Below are positions 28,116-36,721 of a stretch of 64,000 nt of DNA, in pieces (the stretch's first letter is position 1; every line of letters starts with the position of its first letter). The notes under the pieces were generated by a model, which saw nothing but the letters and a program-made list of their open reading frames with translations, was not told where the DNA came from and searched no databases. The position numbers were made by a program, and so were the translations under genes. Source of the DNA: JAGVSZ01 sp963716855 (GTDB taxonomy: Bacteria; Pseudomonadota; Gammaproteobacteria; Burkholderiales; SG8-39). The stretch lies in NCBI GenBank assembly GCA_963716855.1, contig CAVQUV010000029.1, positions 1 to 64,000 of the forward strand, read 5' to 3'.

Positions 28116-28502
28116 ATGAGAGTGATGCAGGAACTGGTGGCGTACTTCGACCGGACTGGAAAGCTGTCGCCGCGGCAGATGCACAAACTGCTCGACCAGG
28201 GCTTCCTCGCTTCGGACGCCCCGCCGACGATGGTCGACCTCTGCGACCGCGTCGGCGCGGTCTACTACTTCCGCGTCACCGGCGATACGAACGGGCCGCT
28301 GTGGGGCACCGACGTGTACACGGGAGACTCCGCCCTCGCCGTCGCCGCGGTGCATGCCGGACTCGTGCAGCCGGGGGCGACCGCGATCCTGCGCGTCACG
28401 GTCGAGCAGCCGCTCAAGCAATACCTGGGCGCCACGCGCAACGGCGTCGCGAGCCACGACTTCGGACCGTTCGGCACGGCGTACCGTCTGAGCCGGGTGT
28501 AG
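28116..28502 (+). CDS. LCCL-domain protein
   Basis: A 128-residue protein. The ATG at 28116 has AAAGGACGAG upstream. After a 50-residue helical N-terminus, GTDVYTGDSALAVAAVHAG and ATRNGVASHDFG match the conserved core of LCCL domains (Y-T-x-DS...AA-x-HAG and TRNG-x-x-S). Bacterial LCCL proteins often lack the cysteines of animal ones, as here. It has no signal peptide. It follows the MoxR-VWA pair with a short gap and is probably in the same operon, then two hairpins follow. The role is unknown; LCCL domains are thought to bind ligands or partners. Confidence 0.8.
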   Translation: MRVMQELVAYFDRTGKLSPRQMHKLLDQGFLASDAPPTMVDLCDRVGAVYYFRVTGDTNGPLWGTDVYTGDSALAVAAVHAGLVQPGATAILRVTVEQPLKQYLGATRNGVASHDFGPFGTAYRLSRV

Positions 28503-28512
28503 GGTGAACGAT

Positions 28513-28536
28513 GCAAAGGGGCCACACCCCCTTTGC
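28513..28536 (+). terminator. Hairpin downstream of the LCCL gene
   Basis: Inverted repeat GCAAAGGGG / CCCCTTTGC with a 6-base loop, ten bases after the stop codon. No T-run. Together with the next hairpin it likely marks the end of the MoxR operon. Confidence 0.55.
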
Positions 28537-28555
28537 GAATCCCCAAGCCCAGTGC

Positions 28556-28579
28556 GAGACCTCGGCAAGCCGAGGTCTC
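28556..28579 (+). terminator. Second hairpin downstream of the LCCL gene
   Basis: Perfect ten-base inverted repeat GAGACCTCGG / CCGAGGTCTC with a CAAG loop. It is followed by a G/C-rich tail without T-run, so Rho-independent function is uncertain. Confidence 0.5.
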
Positions 28580-28733
28580 GCCGAGGGTCTCAAGCGCGAG
28601 TTGCGGCCCGCCGGGTTGCGGCCGATCGTGGAGGGCCGTTAAGCTCGGCGGGTGAGCGCACCGGTCTACCGCCAGGTTGCCCTGCGACGCGCGCCGGTGG
28701 AGGTGACGCGCGACGATCGCGGCCATCTGCTGC

Positions 28734-30518
28734 TTGCGTTCGACGCTGCCGCTCGGGCCCTATCCCGCGCGGCTGACCGACCGACTGGTGGAACACGCCG
28801 CGGCGGCGCCGGCGCGTCCGCTCTTCGCCCGGCGCGGCCCCGACGGCGCCTGGCGCACGATCACGTACGCGCACGCGCTCGAGCGCGCGCGCCGCCTCGG
28901 CCAGGCGCTGCTCGACCGCGGACTGTCGGCCGAGCGACCGCTGCTCATCCTCTCCGAGAACGACCTCGAGCATGCCCAGCTCGCGCTCGCCGCGCTGCAC
29001 GTGGGCGTGCCGTTCCTGGCGGTGTCGCCCGCGTATTCGCTCGTCTCGCAGGACTTCGGCAAGCTGCGCGCCGCGGTCGCACTGATGACGCCGGGGCTCG
29101 TATTCGCCTCCGACGGAACCCGGTACGGGCGCGCGATCGAAGCGACGGTGCCGCCGGACACCGAGCTCGCCGTGACGCAGGCTCCGCCTGCAGGCCGCAA
29201 GGCGACGCTGTTTTCCGCGCTCGCCGCGACGCACGATACGGCGGGCGTCGACGCCGCCCACGCCGCGATCGGGCCGGAGGCGGTCACTAAGTTCCTGCTC
29301 ACCTCGGGTTCGGTCGGCGTGCCGAAAGCGGTGATCCACACGCAGCGGATGCTCACCGCCAACCTGCAGATGATCGTCGAGTGCCTGCCGTTCCTCGCCG
29401 AGGAGCCGCCGGTGCTCGTCGACTGGCTGCCCTGGAACCACACGTTCGGCGGCAACCACAACTTCGGGCTGACGCTCTACAACGGCGGCACGCTCTACAT
29501 CGACGACGGGAAACCGCTCCCGCAGCTGGTCGGCGAGACGCTTCGCAACCTGCGCGAGATCGCCCCCACGGTCTACTTCAACGTGCCGCGCGGCTTCGAG
29601 GAGATCGCGCACGCCCTCGCGGCCGACCGCGCGCTCGCGAAAACGTTCTTCAGCCGCGTGAAGATGCTCTTCTACGCCGCCGCCAGCCTGTCGCAGCCGA
29701 TCTGGGACGCGCTTCATCGCGTCGCCGAGGAGACGATCGGCGAGCGCATCGTCATGATCACCGGCCTCGGCATGACCGAGACGGCCCCGTTCGCGATCTG
29801 CGCGAACTGGCAGGCGGGCCGCTCCGGCGGCATCGGCCATCCGGCGCCCGGTACCGAGCTGCGGCTCGCGCCCGTCGGCGACAAGCTCGAGGCGCGCTAC
29901 CGGGGCCCGAACGTCACGCCCGGCTTCTGGCGGCAGGAGGCGCTCACTCGTCAGGGCTTCGACGAGGACGGCTTCTACCGCAGCGGCGACGCGGTCCGGT
30001 TCCTCGATCCGGCCGACCCGCAGCAGGGCCTCGCGTTCGACGGCCGCATCGCCGAGGACTTCAAGATCGACAACGGCACCTGGGTGAGCGTGGGGCCGCT
30101 GCGCGCACAGATCATCGCCGCCGGCGCGCCGTACGTGCAGGATGTCGTGATCGCCGGTCACGACCGCCGCGAGGTGACCGCCCTCGTGATCCCGCACCTC
30201 GACTCGTGCCGCAGGCTTTGCCCGGACCTGCCGGCCGGCGCGTCGGCCGCGCAGGTCGCGGCGCAGCCGGCGGTGCGGGCGGTCGTCCAGCGGGTCCTCG
30301 ACTCGCTCGGCCGCGCGAGCACCGGCGCGGCGCACCGCGTGGCGCGCGCGATCCTGCTCGACGCGCCGCCGTCGATCGACCGCGGCGAGATCACGGACAA
30401 GGGCTCGATCAACCAGCGCGCCGCGCTGGAGCATCGCGCCGCGCTGGTCGAGGCGCTGTACGCCGAGCGGCCGGGACCGCAGGTGATCGTCGCTCAACAC
30501 GAAGGAGCCGGACCGTGA
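28734..30518 (+). CDS. fcs: Feruloyl-CoA synthase (AMP-forming ligase)
   Basis: From the TTG at 28734 the frame gives 594 residues. LGPYPARLTDRLVEHA is the typical start of feruloyl-CoA synthases. LLTSGSVGVPKAVIHTQ is the phosphate-binding motif, GLGMTETAP the A5 motif, and SGDAVRF the A7 segment. It activates ferulate, coumarate or related acids to CoA esters in the cytoplasm. The region 28652-28742 (GTG start) encodes a further 30 residues in another frame that also look like the real N-terminus of this family. One extra base near 28742-28745 separates them, so the true gene may start at 28652. It is followed by an amidohydrolase overlapping by GTGA. Confidence 0.87.
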   Translation: MRSTLPLGPYPARLTDRLVEHAAAAPARPLFARRGPDGAWRTITYAHALERARRLGQALLDRGLSAERPLLILSENDLEHAQLALAALHVGVPFLAVSPAYSLVSQDFGKLRAAVALMTPGLVFASDGTRYGRAIEATVPPDTELAVTQAPPAGRKATLFSALAATHDTAGVDAAHAAIGPEAVTKFLLTSGSVGVPKAVIHTQRMLTANLQMIVECLPFLAEEPPVLVDWLPWNHTFGGNHNFGLTLYNGGTLYIDDGKPLPQLVGETLRNLREIAPTVYFNVPRGFEEIAHALAADRALAKTFFSRVKMLFYAAASLSQPIWDALHRVAEETIGERIVMITGLGMTETAPFAICANWQAGRSGGIGHPAPGTELRLAPVGDKLEARYRGPNVTPGFWRQEALTRQGFDEDGFYRSGDAVRFLDPADPQQGLAFDGRIAEDFKIDNGTWVSVGPLRAQIIAAGAPYVQDVVIAGHDRREVTALVIPHLDSCRRLCPDLPAGASAAQVAAQPAVRAVVQRVLDSLGRASTGAAHRVARAILLDAPPSIDRGEITDKGSINQRAALEHRAALVEALYAERPGPQVIVAQHEGAGP

Positions 30519-31396
30519 ACGTCGACGAGCTGGTCGCAATCGACATCCACACGCACGCCGAGGTTTCGACGCGTATGCTGCCCGACGAGGCCGCAAAGGA
30601 GCTCGACGAGGCGAAGGGGCGGTACTTCAAGTACGTGCCGCAGCACCCGACGATCGCCCAGATGGCCGCGTACTACCGCGAGCGGAAGATGGGCTTCGTC
30701 GTGTTCACGGTCGACCACGAGCGCGGCTTGGGGATGAAGCGCATCTCGAACGAGGAGGTCGCCGAAAGCGCTGCGGAGCACGGCGACGTCGCGATTCCGT
30801 TCGCGAGCATCGACCCGGCGCGCGGCAAGATGGGCGTGCGCGAGGCGCGCCGGCTGATCGAGCACTTCGGCGTCAAGGGGTTCAAGTTCCACCCGTCGGT
30901 GCAGGGTTTCTACCCCAACGACCACGACGCCTACCCGCTGTACGAGGTCATCGCCGAGGCGAAGCTGCCCGCCCTGTTCCACACCGGCCAGACCGGGATC
31001 GGCGCCGGCATGCCGGCCGGCGGCGGCATCCGCCTGAAGTACGCGAACCCGATCTACCTGGACGACGTGGCGGTCGACTTCCCGGACATGCCGATCGTCA
31101 TGGCGCACCCGTCGGTGCCCTGGCAGGACGAGGCGCTGTCGGTGGCGACCCACAAGCCGCAGGTCTACATCGACCTCTCGGGCTGGTCGCCGAAGTACTT
31201 CCCGCCGCAGCTCGTGCAGTACGCGAACACCCTGCTCAAGCACAAGGTGCTGTTCGGCACCGACTACCCGCTGCTCGCCCCCGACCGCTGGATCGCCGAC
31301 TTCGAGCGGCTCGACATCAAGCCCGAGGTCCGGCCGCTGATCATGAAGGAGAATGCCGTGCGGCTCCTGGGGTTGAAGCAGGGCCGCGCGGCCTGA
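30515..31396 (+). CDS. CouO-like amidohydrolase (4-hydroxyphenyl-beta-ketoacyl-CoA hydrolase type)
   Basis: A 293-residue amidohydrolase of the PF04909 type. IDIHTHAE gives metal ligands His12 and His14; KGFKFHPSVQGF, IVMAHPSVPW and LFGTDYP add further ligands and the TIM-barrel core. Relatives (for example CouO of Rhodococcus) split aromatic beta-ketoacyl-CoA into an aromatic acid and acetyl-CoA. The preceding gene is a feruloyl-CoA synthase with GTGA overlap, which supports that role. The pair would begin and end a side-chain shortening route; the hydratase and dehydrogenase in between are not encoded nearby. Confidence 0.8.
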   Translation: MNVDELVAIDIHTHAEVSTRMLPDEAAKELDEAKGRYFKYVPQHPTIAQMAAYYRERKMGFVVFTVDHERGLGMKRISNEEVAESAAEHGDVAIPFASIDPARGKMGVREARRLIEHFGVKGFKFHPSVQGFYPNDHDAYPLYEVIAEAKLPALFHTGQTGIGAGMPAGGGIRLKYANPIYLDDVAVDFPDMPIVMAHPSVPWQDEALSVATHKPQVYIDLSGWSPKYFPPQLVQYANTLLKHKVLFGTDYPLLAPDRWIADFERLDIKPEVRPLIMKENAVRLLGLKQGRAA

Positions 31397-31591
31397 TCCG
31401 CGTCGAAACAATCGTGTCCGCACGATCGCTCGACGGGTTTCTCAACGTCCGCGTCGCCCGGGCACTGTCATGACTTCGTCATGCGCCGGGGCGGTGCGCA
31501 GCTTTCACAATCATTAACGATCCGTTCGCGCGCGCGCGCTAAGCTGGGCGTGCATGACAATCGCATGCATGCACAAAGTGAGGATCCGACA

Positions 31592-31816
31592 ATGTTTGCA
31601 GACCAGGAGCGCCAGGCGTTCGAGCTGGGCCGCCGGATGGCGGAAGCCGATTTTCTCCTCGAGGACAACCCGTTCCCGCGCATCAGTCCGCGCCTGGCCG
31701 TGCAGTGGACGCACGGGTTCTTCGCGGCGAATGCGCTCCACGGTTTGAGCGCGGCGATGGCCCGCGGCGCGCTGTCGACGCGGCGGCCGCAACCGCGCCT
31801 CGTCAGCGCGGCCTGA
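31592..31816 (+). CDS. Small hypothetical protein, 74 aa
   Basis: ATG at 31592 with GAGGATCC as ribosome site. The protein has a charged first half (QERQAFELGRRMAEADFLLE) and PFPRISPRLAVQWTHGFFAANAL in the middle, split here to PFPRI...VQWTHGFFAA. A GR-x-x-A/E...NPYP...W-x-x-GF pattern recalls small ribosome modulation-like proteins (Rmf), which have a similar layout, but the match is loose. It converges on the amidase gene. The 195-base upstream gap holds CATGCATGCA repeats and little else. Confidence 0.5.
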   Translation: MFADQERQAFELGRRMAEADFLLEDNPFPRISPRLAVQWTHGFFAANALHGLSAAMARGALSTRRPQPRLVSAA

Positions 31817-31834
31817 GCGACGACGCCCCGCGCC

Positions 31835-33310
31835 CTACTTCGGCGCGGGCAGCGGTCCGAGCAGCATTTCCAGCGCGAGACCGATCGCGAGGAGCTTTCT
31901 GTCGCTGCCCACGGGCCCGTCGAGCTCGAGGCCGACCGGGAGGCCCGCTCGGGTCAGCCCCGCCGGGACGGAGAGGCCGGGGATCCCGGCGTTGGATCCC
32001 GGATCGGTGTTCCGGATGAAGGTCGGAAAGGTCGGTACCTTCTTGCCCTCGAGCTCGGTCTCCTGATCGTCGCCGATCGGCGCAGCGGCGAGCGGCGTGG
32101 TCGGGAACACGATCGCCGCAACCCGGTACCGCGCGAAATAGCCGGCATAGGCCTTCTGCAGCATCGGGCGGTGCACCTTGATCGCCTCGTCGTACACGCT
32201 CTTCTTGACCGACGGCGGCTCGCCCTTCGCCAGCGCGGCAAAGAGCCCTTTCACGTCCGGGCTCGCGACCTTCTCCGCGAACGCCTTGAAATCGAGCCCG
32301 ATGCCGTAGCGCTGCGCGTAGGCGGGCAGATCGATCGTGACCTCGTACAGCGCCACCGGAAAGCTCACCTTCGCGTTGAGCGCCAGCAGGTCCGGCACGT
32401 CGGCATCGACGAGCACCGCGCCCGCCGCCTTCATCTTCGCCAGTGCCGCCCCCATCACCCGCGCCGTCTCGGCGTCGACACCTTCGTTGAGCGCTTTCGG
32501 CACACCGAGCCGCAGGCCCTTGAGCGCCGCCGGGACCACCGCCTCCTTCGTATCGGTGATGACCGTGTCGAGCACGGCGAGATCCGCCACCGATCGCGCC
32601 ATCGGCCCGGCGGTATCGCGGGTGTGCGCGATCGGCGTGATGCCCGCCTGCGGATAGCGGCCCAGCGTCGGCCGCAGGCCGGCGATGCCGCCGAGGGCGG
32701 CGGGAATGCGCACCGAGCCGCCGGTGTCGGTGCCGAGACCCGCCGGCGCCATGCGCGCGGCGACGGCGGACCCGGTCCCGCCGGAAGAGCCGCCCGCGAT
32801 CCGCTTCGGATCGTAGGGATTGCCGACGGCGCCAAAAGCGGCGTTGTTGCTGGTGATGCCGAAGGCGAGCTCGTGCATGTTGGTCTTGCCGAGCACGACG
32901 GCCCCCGCGCTGCGCAGCTTCCTGACGACCGGTGCGTCCTCTTTCGGGACGAACCCCTGCAGCGCGGGAGACCCTGCGGTGTTGGGCAGGCCGGCGACAT
33001 GGATGTTGTCCTTGATCACGACCGGGACGCCGTGCAGCGGGCCCTGCCATTTGCGCGCTTTGGCGGCGGCGTCGGCCGCGCGCGCGGCCTTCAGCGCGCC
33101 TTCCTCGTCGAGCGTAATGAATGCGTTGAGCGACTTGCCCGCCTTCGCCCGCTCGAGCAGCGCGCGCGTGAGCCGCTCGCTGGTGATCTCGCCCCTGTGG
33201 ATCTGCGCGGCTGCCTCGATGGCGGTGAGGGTCGTCGGATCCTGCGCCGCCGCGCCGGCTGCGAGCGCGCCTGCGAGGGCGCCCGCGAGCCAGCGGCGGG
33301 CCGCGCTCAT
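31835..33310 (-). CDS. Exported amidase-signature family amidase
   Basis: A 491-residue enzyme with a signal peptide (about 1-22, ALAAGAAAQ). The amidase signature triad is present: Lys in VVIKDNIH, Ser in AGGSSGGTGS and Ser in DTGGSVRIPA. The rest follows the GatA/AmiA fold, with LHGVPVVIKDN and GIPGLSVPAG. It hydrolyses an amide in the periplasm; substrate unknown. The ATG overlaps the stop of the upstream SDR gene by ATGA, so they are co-translated. Confidence 0.88.
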   Translation of the reverse strand: MSAARRWLAGALAGALAAGAAAQDPTTLTAIEAAAQIHRGEITSERLTRALLERAKAGKSLNAFITLDEEGALKAARAADAAAKARKWQGPLHGVPVVIKDNIHVAGLPNTAGSPALQGFVPKEDAPVVRKLRSAGAVVLGKTNMHELAFGITSNNAAFGAVGNPYDPKRIAGGSSGGTGSAVAARMAPAGLGTDTGGSVRIPAALGGIAGLRPTLGRYPQAGITPIAHTRDTAGPMARSVADLAVLDTVITDTKEAVVPAALKGLRLGVPKALNEGVDAETARVMGAALAKMKAAGAVLVDADVPDLLALNAKVSFPVALYEVTIDLPAYAQRYGIGLDFKAFAEKVASPDVKGLFAALAKGEPPSVKKSVYDEAIKVHRPMLQKAYAGYFARYRVAAIVFPTTPLAAAPIGDDQETELEGKKVPTFPTFIRNTDPGSNAGIPGLSVPAGLTRAGLPVGLELDGPVGSDRKLLAIGLALEMLLGPLPAPK

Positions 33311-34059
33311 CCGCGGCCGACGAACGGCATCTTCGTCGCCATGACGGTCATGAACTGGACGTTCGCCGCCAGCGGCAGGCCCGCCATGTGCACGATCGCG
33401 TCGGCCACGTGCTGCACGTCCATCACCGCCTCGATCGCGATCTCGCCGTTCGCCTGCGGCACGCCCTTCGCCATGCGCGCCGCCATCTCGGTGAGCGCGT
33501 TGCCGATGTCGATCTGGCCGCACGCGATGTCGTACTTGCGGCCGTCGAGGGAGGCGCACTTGGTCAGGCCGGTGACCGCGTGCTTGGTCGCGGTGTAGGG
33601 GATCGAGTTCGGCCGCGGGGCGTGCGCGGAGATCGAGCCGTTGTTGATGATCCGCCCGCCGCGCGGGTCCTGCGCCTTCATGGTCCGGAACGCTTCCTGG
33701 ATGCAGAGGAACATGCCGGTGAGGTTCACGTCGACCACGCTCTTCCACTGCTCGAAGCTCAGGTCCTCGAGCGGGATGCCGGGCGCGTTCTGTCCGGCGT
33801 TGTTGAAGAGGACATCGAGGCGGCCCCACTTGTCCTTGACCTTGCCGAACAGCGCGCGCACCGACTCGGGGTTCGTCACGTCGGTCGGGACGGCGAGCGC
33901 GCGCGCGCCGTCGGCGCCGGCGAGCTTGACCGATTCCGCGAGCGCGTCGGCACGCCGGCCGGCGAGGGCGACCGAGTAGCCGGCCTTCAGCAACGCGACG
34001 GCGGAGGCGCGCCCGATGCCGCTGCCCGCGCCGGTGACGATGGCGATCTTCGTGCTCAT
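33307..34059 (-). CDS. Short-chain dehydrogenase/reductase
   Basis: A 250-residue SDR from the ATG at 34059, which has AAGGAGAGC upstream; a longer frame was rejected for lack of family similarity. TGAGSGIGRAS is the cofactor loop, FNNAGQNAPG the next motif, SISAHAPRPNSIPYTATKHA the catalytic Ser/Tyr/Lys region. Substrate unknown. It lies in a leftward set with a second SDR, an EamA transporter and an amidase, possibly one catabolic operon. Confidence 0.87.
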   Translation of the reverse strand: MSTKIAIVTGAGSGIGRASAVALLKAGYSVALAGRRADALAESVKLAGADGARALAVPTDVTNPESVRALFGKVKDKWGRLDVLFNNAGQNAPGIPLEDLSFEQWKSVVDVNLTGMFLCIQEAFRTMKAQDPRGGRIINNGSISAHAPRPNSIPYTATKHAVTGLTKCASLDGRKYDIACGQIDIGNALTEMAARMAKGVPQANGEIAIEAVMDVQHVADAIVHMAGLPLAANVQFMTVMATKMPFVGRG

Positions 34060-34111
34060 GATGCGCTCTCCTTGTGCTTGATCATTGCGAGGGCAAAGAT
34101 GGTAACCGGTT

Positions 34112-35032
34112 CTAGCGCCGCAACGTGATGATGACCACACCCGCGACGAGCAGCAGCATCCCCGTCATTTCGCGCCGCGTCATGTTCTCGCGGAAGAAGC
34201 GGCGCGACACGATCGAGCTGAACACCAGCTCGACGAGGCCGAGCGTGCGGACGTGCGCGACCGGCTCGATCGTCATCGCGGTGAACCAGCCCGCGGAGGC
34301 CGCCGCGCCCATGAAGCCCGCGAAGAGCGACGCCCGCCACGCGCGGAACACGCGACCGATCACCGCGCGGTCGCGCACGAGGAGCCAGCCGCCGAGGAGG
34401 CACGTCTGGATGCACTGGGCCACGAGCAGCGTGAACGCCGCGGCGATCAGGAAGGGCGCACCGTCCAGGGCGAGCGCCGCGCCGCGATAGCCCACCGCCG
34501 ACAGCGCGAACGCCGCGCCCGAGCCGAGTCCGACCAGCGCCGTGCGCGAGGTCCAGCCGGCCACGAGCGCGCGCAACGGCCGCTCCTTGTCGGCCGGCGC
34601 GAGCAGGAGCACGCCGAGCGTCCCGCAGGCGATCGCCGCGGCGCTGGCCGTGCCGATCGGGTCGCCGAGGAACACGAGCCCGAACAGCGCGACCTGGATG
34701 ATCTCGGTCTTGGTATACGCGACGCCGAGCGCGAAGTTGCGCTCGGCCATTACGCGCAGCAGCAGCGCCGTGGCGATGATCTGCGCGACCGCGCCGATCA
34801 CGACCCACGCCGCGAAGATCGTATTCGGCGCGGGCAGCGCGAAGCCGCCGAACCGGTGCACGATCCAGAGCCAGAGCGCCGCGAACGGCAGCCCGTACAG
34901 GAAGCGCACCAGCGTCGCGCCGAGCGTGCCCAGCGTGTCGGTGAGGCTGCGCTGCGCGGCATTGCGCAGCGTCTGGGCAAACGCCGCCCAGATCGTGACC
35001 GGAATCCAGAGCCAATCGGCGGGCAAGCTCAT
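34112..35032 (-). CDS. EamA/DMT-superfamily transporter
   Basis: A 306-residue membrane protein of about ten helices in two EamA repeats (WIPVTIWAAFAQTLRNAAQR at the start, GLVELVFSSIVSRRFFREN near the end). It should be a small-molecule exporter in the inner membrane. The end VAGVVIITLRR is typical. It sits between two SDR genes on the same strand with gaps of about 50-70 bases, probably one operon. Confidence 0.83.
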   Translation of the reverse strand: MSLPADWLWIPVTIWAAFAQTLRNAAQRSLTDTLGTLGATLVRFLYGLPFAALWLWIVHRFGGFALPAPNTIFAAWVVIGAVAQIIATALLLRVMAERNFALGVAYTKTEIIQVALFGLVFLGDPIGTASAAAIACGTLGVLLLAPADKERPLRALVAGWTSRTALVGLGSGAAFALSAVGYRGAALALDGAPFLIAAAFTLLVAQCIQTCLLGGWLLVRDRAVIGRVFRAWRASLFAGFMGAAASAGWFTAMTIEPVAHVRTLGLVELVFSSIVSRRFFRENMTRREMTGMLLLVAGVVIITLRR

Positions 35033-35101
35033 CGGACGACTCTCGCGGTCACTGGACGACCCGCGCGCTCGGGGGTGCGCCCCTGGGCCGGCCCGGCGGG
35101 C

Positions 35102-35863
35102 TCACGCCTGGACCGAGTAGCCGCCATCGACCGGGATCGCCGTCCCCGTGACGAAGTCCGACGCCGCGCTGGCGAGGAAGGCGGCGATGCCGGCGAAGTC
35201 GTCCGGCACGCCCCAGCGCCCCGCGGGCGTGCGCGCGAGCACCCGCTCGTGGAGCCCCTCGACCTGGGCGCGGGCCGCGACGGTGAGCTCCGTGTCGATG
35301 AAGCCCGGCAGGATCGCGTTCACCTGGATCCTGTCCCGCGCCCACGCCGTCGCGCAGACCTTGGTGAACTGCACGACGCCGCCTTTCGCCGCGGCGTATG
35401 CCGGCGCGAACGGAGCGCCGAAGATCGACATCATCGAGCCGATGTTGATGATCTTTCCGCCGCCGCCCGCCTTCAGCACCGGATAGGCCGCGTGCGAGCA
35501 GAGGTACGTGCTCGTCAGGCTCGCGTCCATCACCTGGCGCCACTCGTCGAGCGAAATCTCGTGCGGCGGCTTGCGGATCGCGATGCCGGCATTGTTCACG
35601 AGAATGTCGAGCCGGCCGCAGCGCGCGAGCGTCTCGCGAATGAGCGCCTCGACCGATGCGGGGTCGGTGACATCCGCCGCGATCGCAAGCGCGCCGCCGG
35701 GACCCTGCGCGTCGAGCGCGGCGACCGCCGCGCGCGATTTCGCCTGGTTGCGGGCGGCGACAACGACTCGCGCCCCCGCCGCGGCGAGCCCGCGGCCCAT
35801 GCCGAGGCCGATCCCCCCGTTCCCGCCGGTGACGATCGCGACCTTGCCGGTGAGGTCGATCAT
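35102..35863 (-). CDS. Short-chain dehydrogenase/reductase
   Basis: A 253-residue classical SDR starting at the ATG at 35863. TGGNGGIGLGMGRGL is the cofactor loop, NNAGIAIRK the N-N-A-G motif, and SMMSIFGAPFAPAYAAAKGG holds catalytic Ser, Tyr and Lys. TGTAIPVDGGYSVQA closes the protein. Such enzymes act as gluconate or 3-oxoacyl-type dehydrogenases; the substrate is unknown. It is divergent from another SDR gene 112 bases away, and its downstream neighbour is an EamA transporter. Confidence 0.88.
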   Translation of the reverse strand: MIDLTGKVAIVTGGNGGIGLGMGRGLAAAGARVVVAARNQAKSRAAVAALDAQGPGGALAIAADVTDPASVEALIRETLARCGRLDILVNNAGIAIRKPPHEISLDEWRQVMDASLTSTYLCSHAAYPVLKAGGGGKIINIGSMMSIFGAPFAPAYAAAKGGVVQFTKVCATAWARDRIQVNAILPGFIDTELTVAARAQVEGLHERVLARTPAGRWGVPDDFAGIAAFLASAASDFVTGTAIPVDGGYSVQA

Positions 35864-35975
35864 GGCGCGTTCCCCCGATCCCCGTGAAAGCGGCGCATGG
35901 TACCGCCGAACGCCCGCGGCGCGACAATCGGCGGCCATTCCGGTATAAGCCGCCCTGTCCGAAACGGAGATCGCG

Positions 35976-36713
35976 ATGGACTTCAGGTTCGACTTCACCG
36001 GCAGGACCGCGCTCGTGACCGGCGGCGTGTCCGGCATCGGCGCGGCGACGAGCCTCGCCTTCAAGCGCGCGGGCGCTGCCGTGATCGCGTGCGGCCTGAC
36101 CGATGCGGAGCTCGCCGCGGCGCGCGCGAATCCCGACTTCGCGGGCGTCGACGTGCGCCGGCTCGACGTCACCGATCTCGCGGCCGTGAACGCGCTGGTC
36201 GGCGGACTGGCGTCGCTCGACTGCGTCGTGAACAGCGCGGGCATCATCCAGCGCGGCGCGGAGCATCAGCCGGAGGTCTTCGACCGGGTCCTCGACGTGA
36301 ACGTGAGCGGCGGCATGCGGGTCGCCACCGCCGCGCGACCGCTGCTCGCGCGGCGCAAGGGCGCCGTGGTGTTCGTCGCGTCGATCATGGCGTTCTTCGG
36401 CGGGCCGGTGCAGCCGGCGTACTCGTCGTCCAAGGGTGCGGTGCGCAACCTCACCATGTCGCTCGCCTGCGCCTACGCGGCCGACGGCGTGCGCGTGAAC
36501 GCGGTCGCGCCCGGCTGGGTCGTGACGGAGCTCTCGCGCGGCGCACGCGAGAACGCGGAGCGCAATGCACAGATCAACGCGCGCATTCCGCTCGGCCGCT
36601 GGGCCGAGCCCGCCGAGATCGCCGATCCGATCCTGTTCCTCTGCTCGGACGCCGCCCGCTACCTGACCGGCACGGTGATGATCGTCGACGGCGGCTATAC
36701 GAGCGTCGGTTGA
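35976..36713 (+). CDS. Short-chain dehydrogenase/reductase
   Basis: A 245-residue SDR. TGGVSGIGAATSLAF is the cofactor loop; the usual N-N-A-G is changed to NSAGIIQRG; SIMAFFGGPVQPAYSSSKGA holds the catalytic Ser, Tyr and Lys; TGTVMIVDGGYTSVG ends it. ATG at 35976 has GGAGATCGCG upstream. The short length of the first half and DCVVNSAG resemble L-xylulose or rhamnose-type sugar dehydrogenases. It is followed closely by an exported methyltransferase-like gene on the same strand. Confidence 0.87.
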   Translation: MDFRFDFTGRTALVTGGVSGIGAATSLAFKRAGAAVIACGLTDAELAAARANPDFAGVDVRRLDVTDLAAVNALVGGLASLDCVVNSAGIIQRGAEHQPEVFDRVLDVNVSGGMRVATAARPLLARRKGAVVFVASIMAFFGGPVQPAYSSSKGAVRNLTMSLACAYAADGVRVNAVAPGWVVTELSRGARENAERNAQINARIPLGRWAEPAEIADPILFLCSDAARYLTGTVMIVDGGYTSVG

Positions 36714-36721
36714 CCGCCCGC

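Noticed and set aside
28513..28579. The paired hairpins as a CRISPR or attachment site
   Set aside because: The two stems differ in sequence and spacing, with no further repeats; terminator function is simpler.
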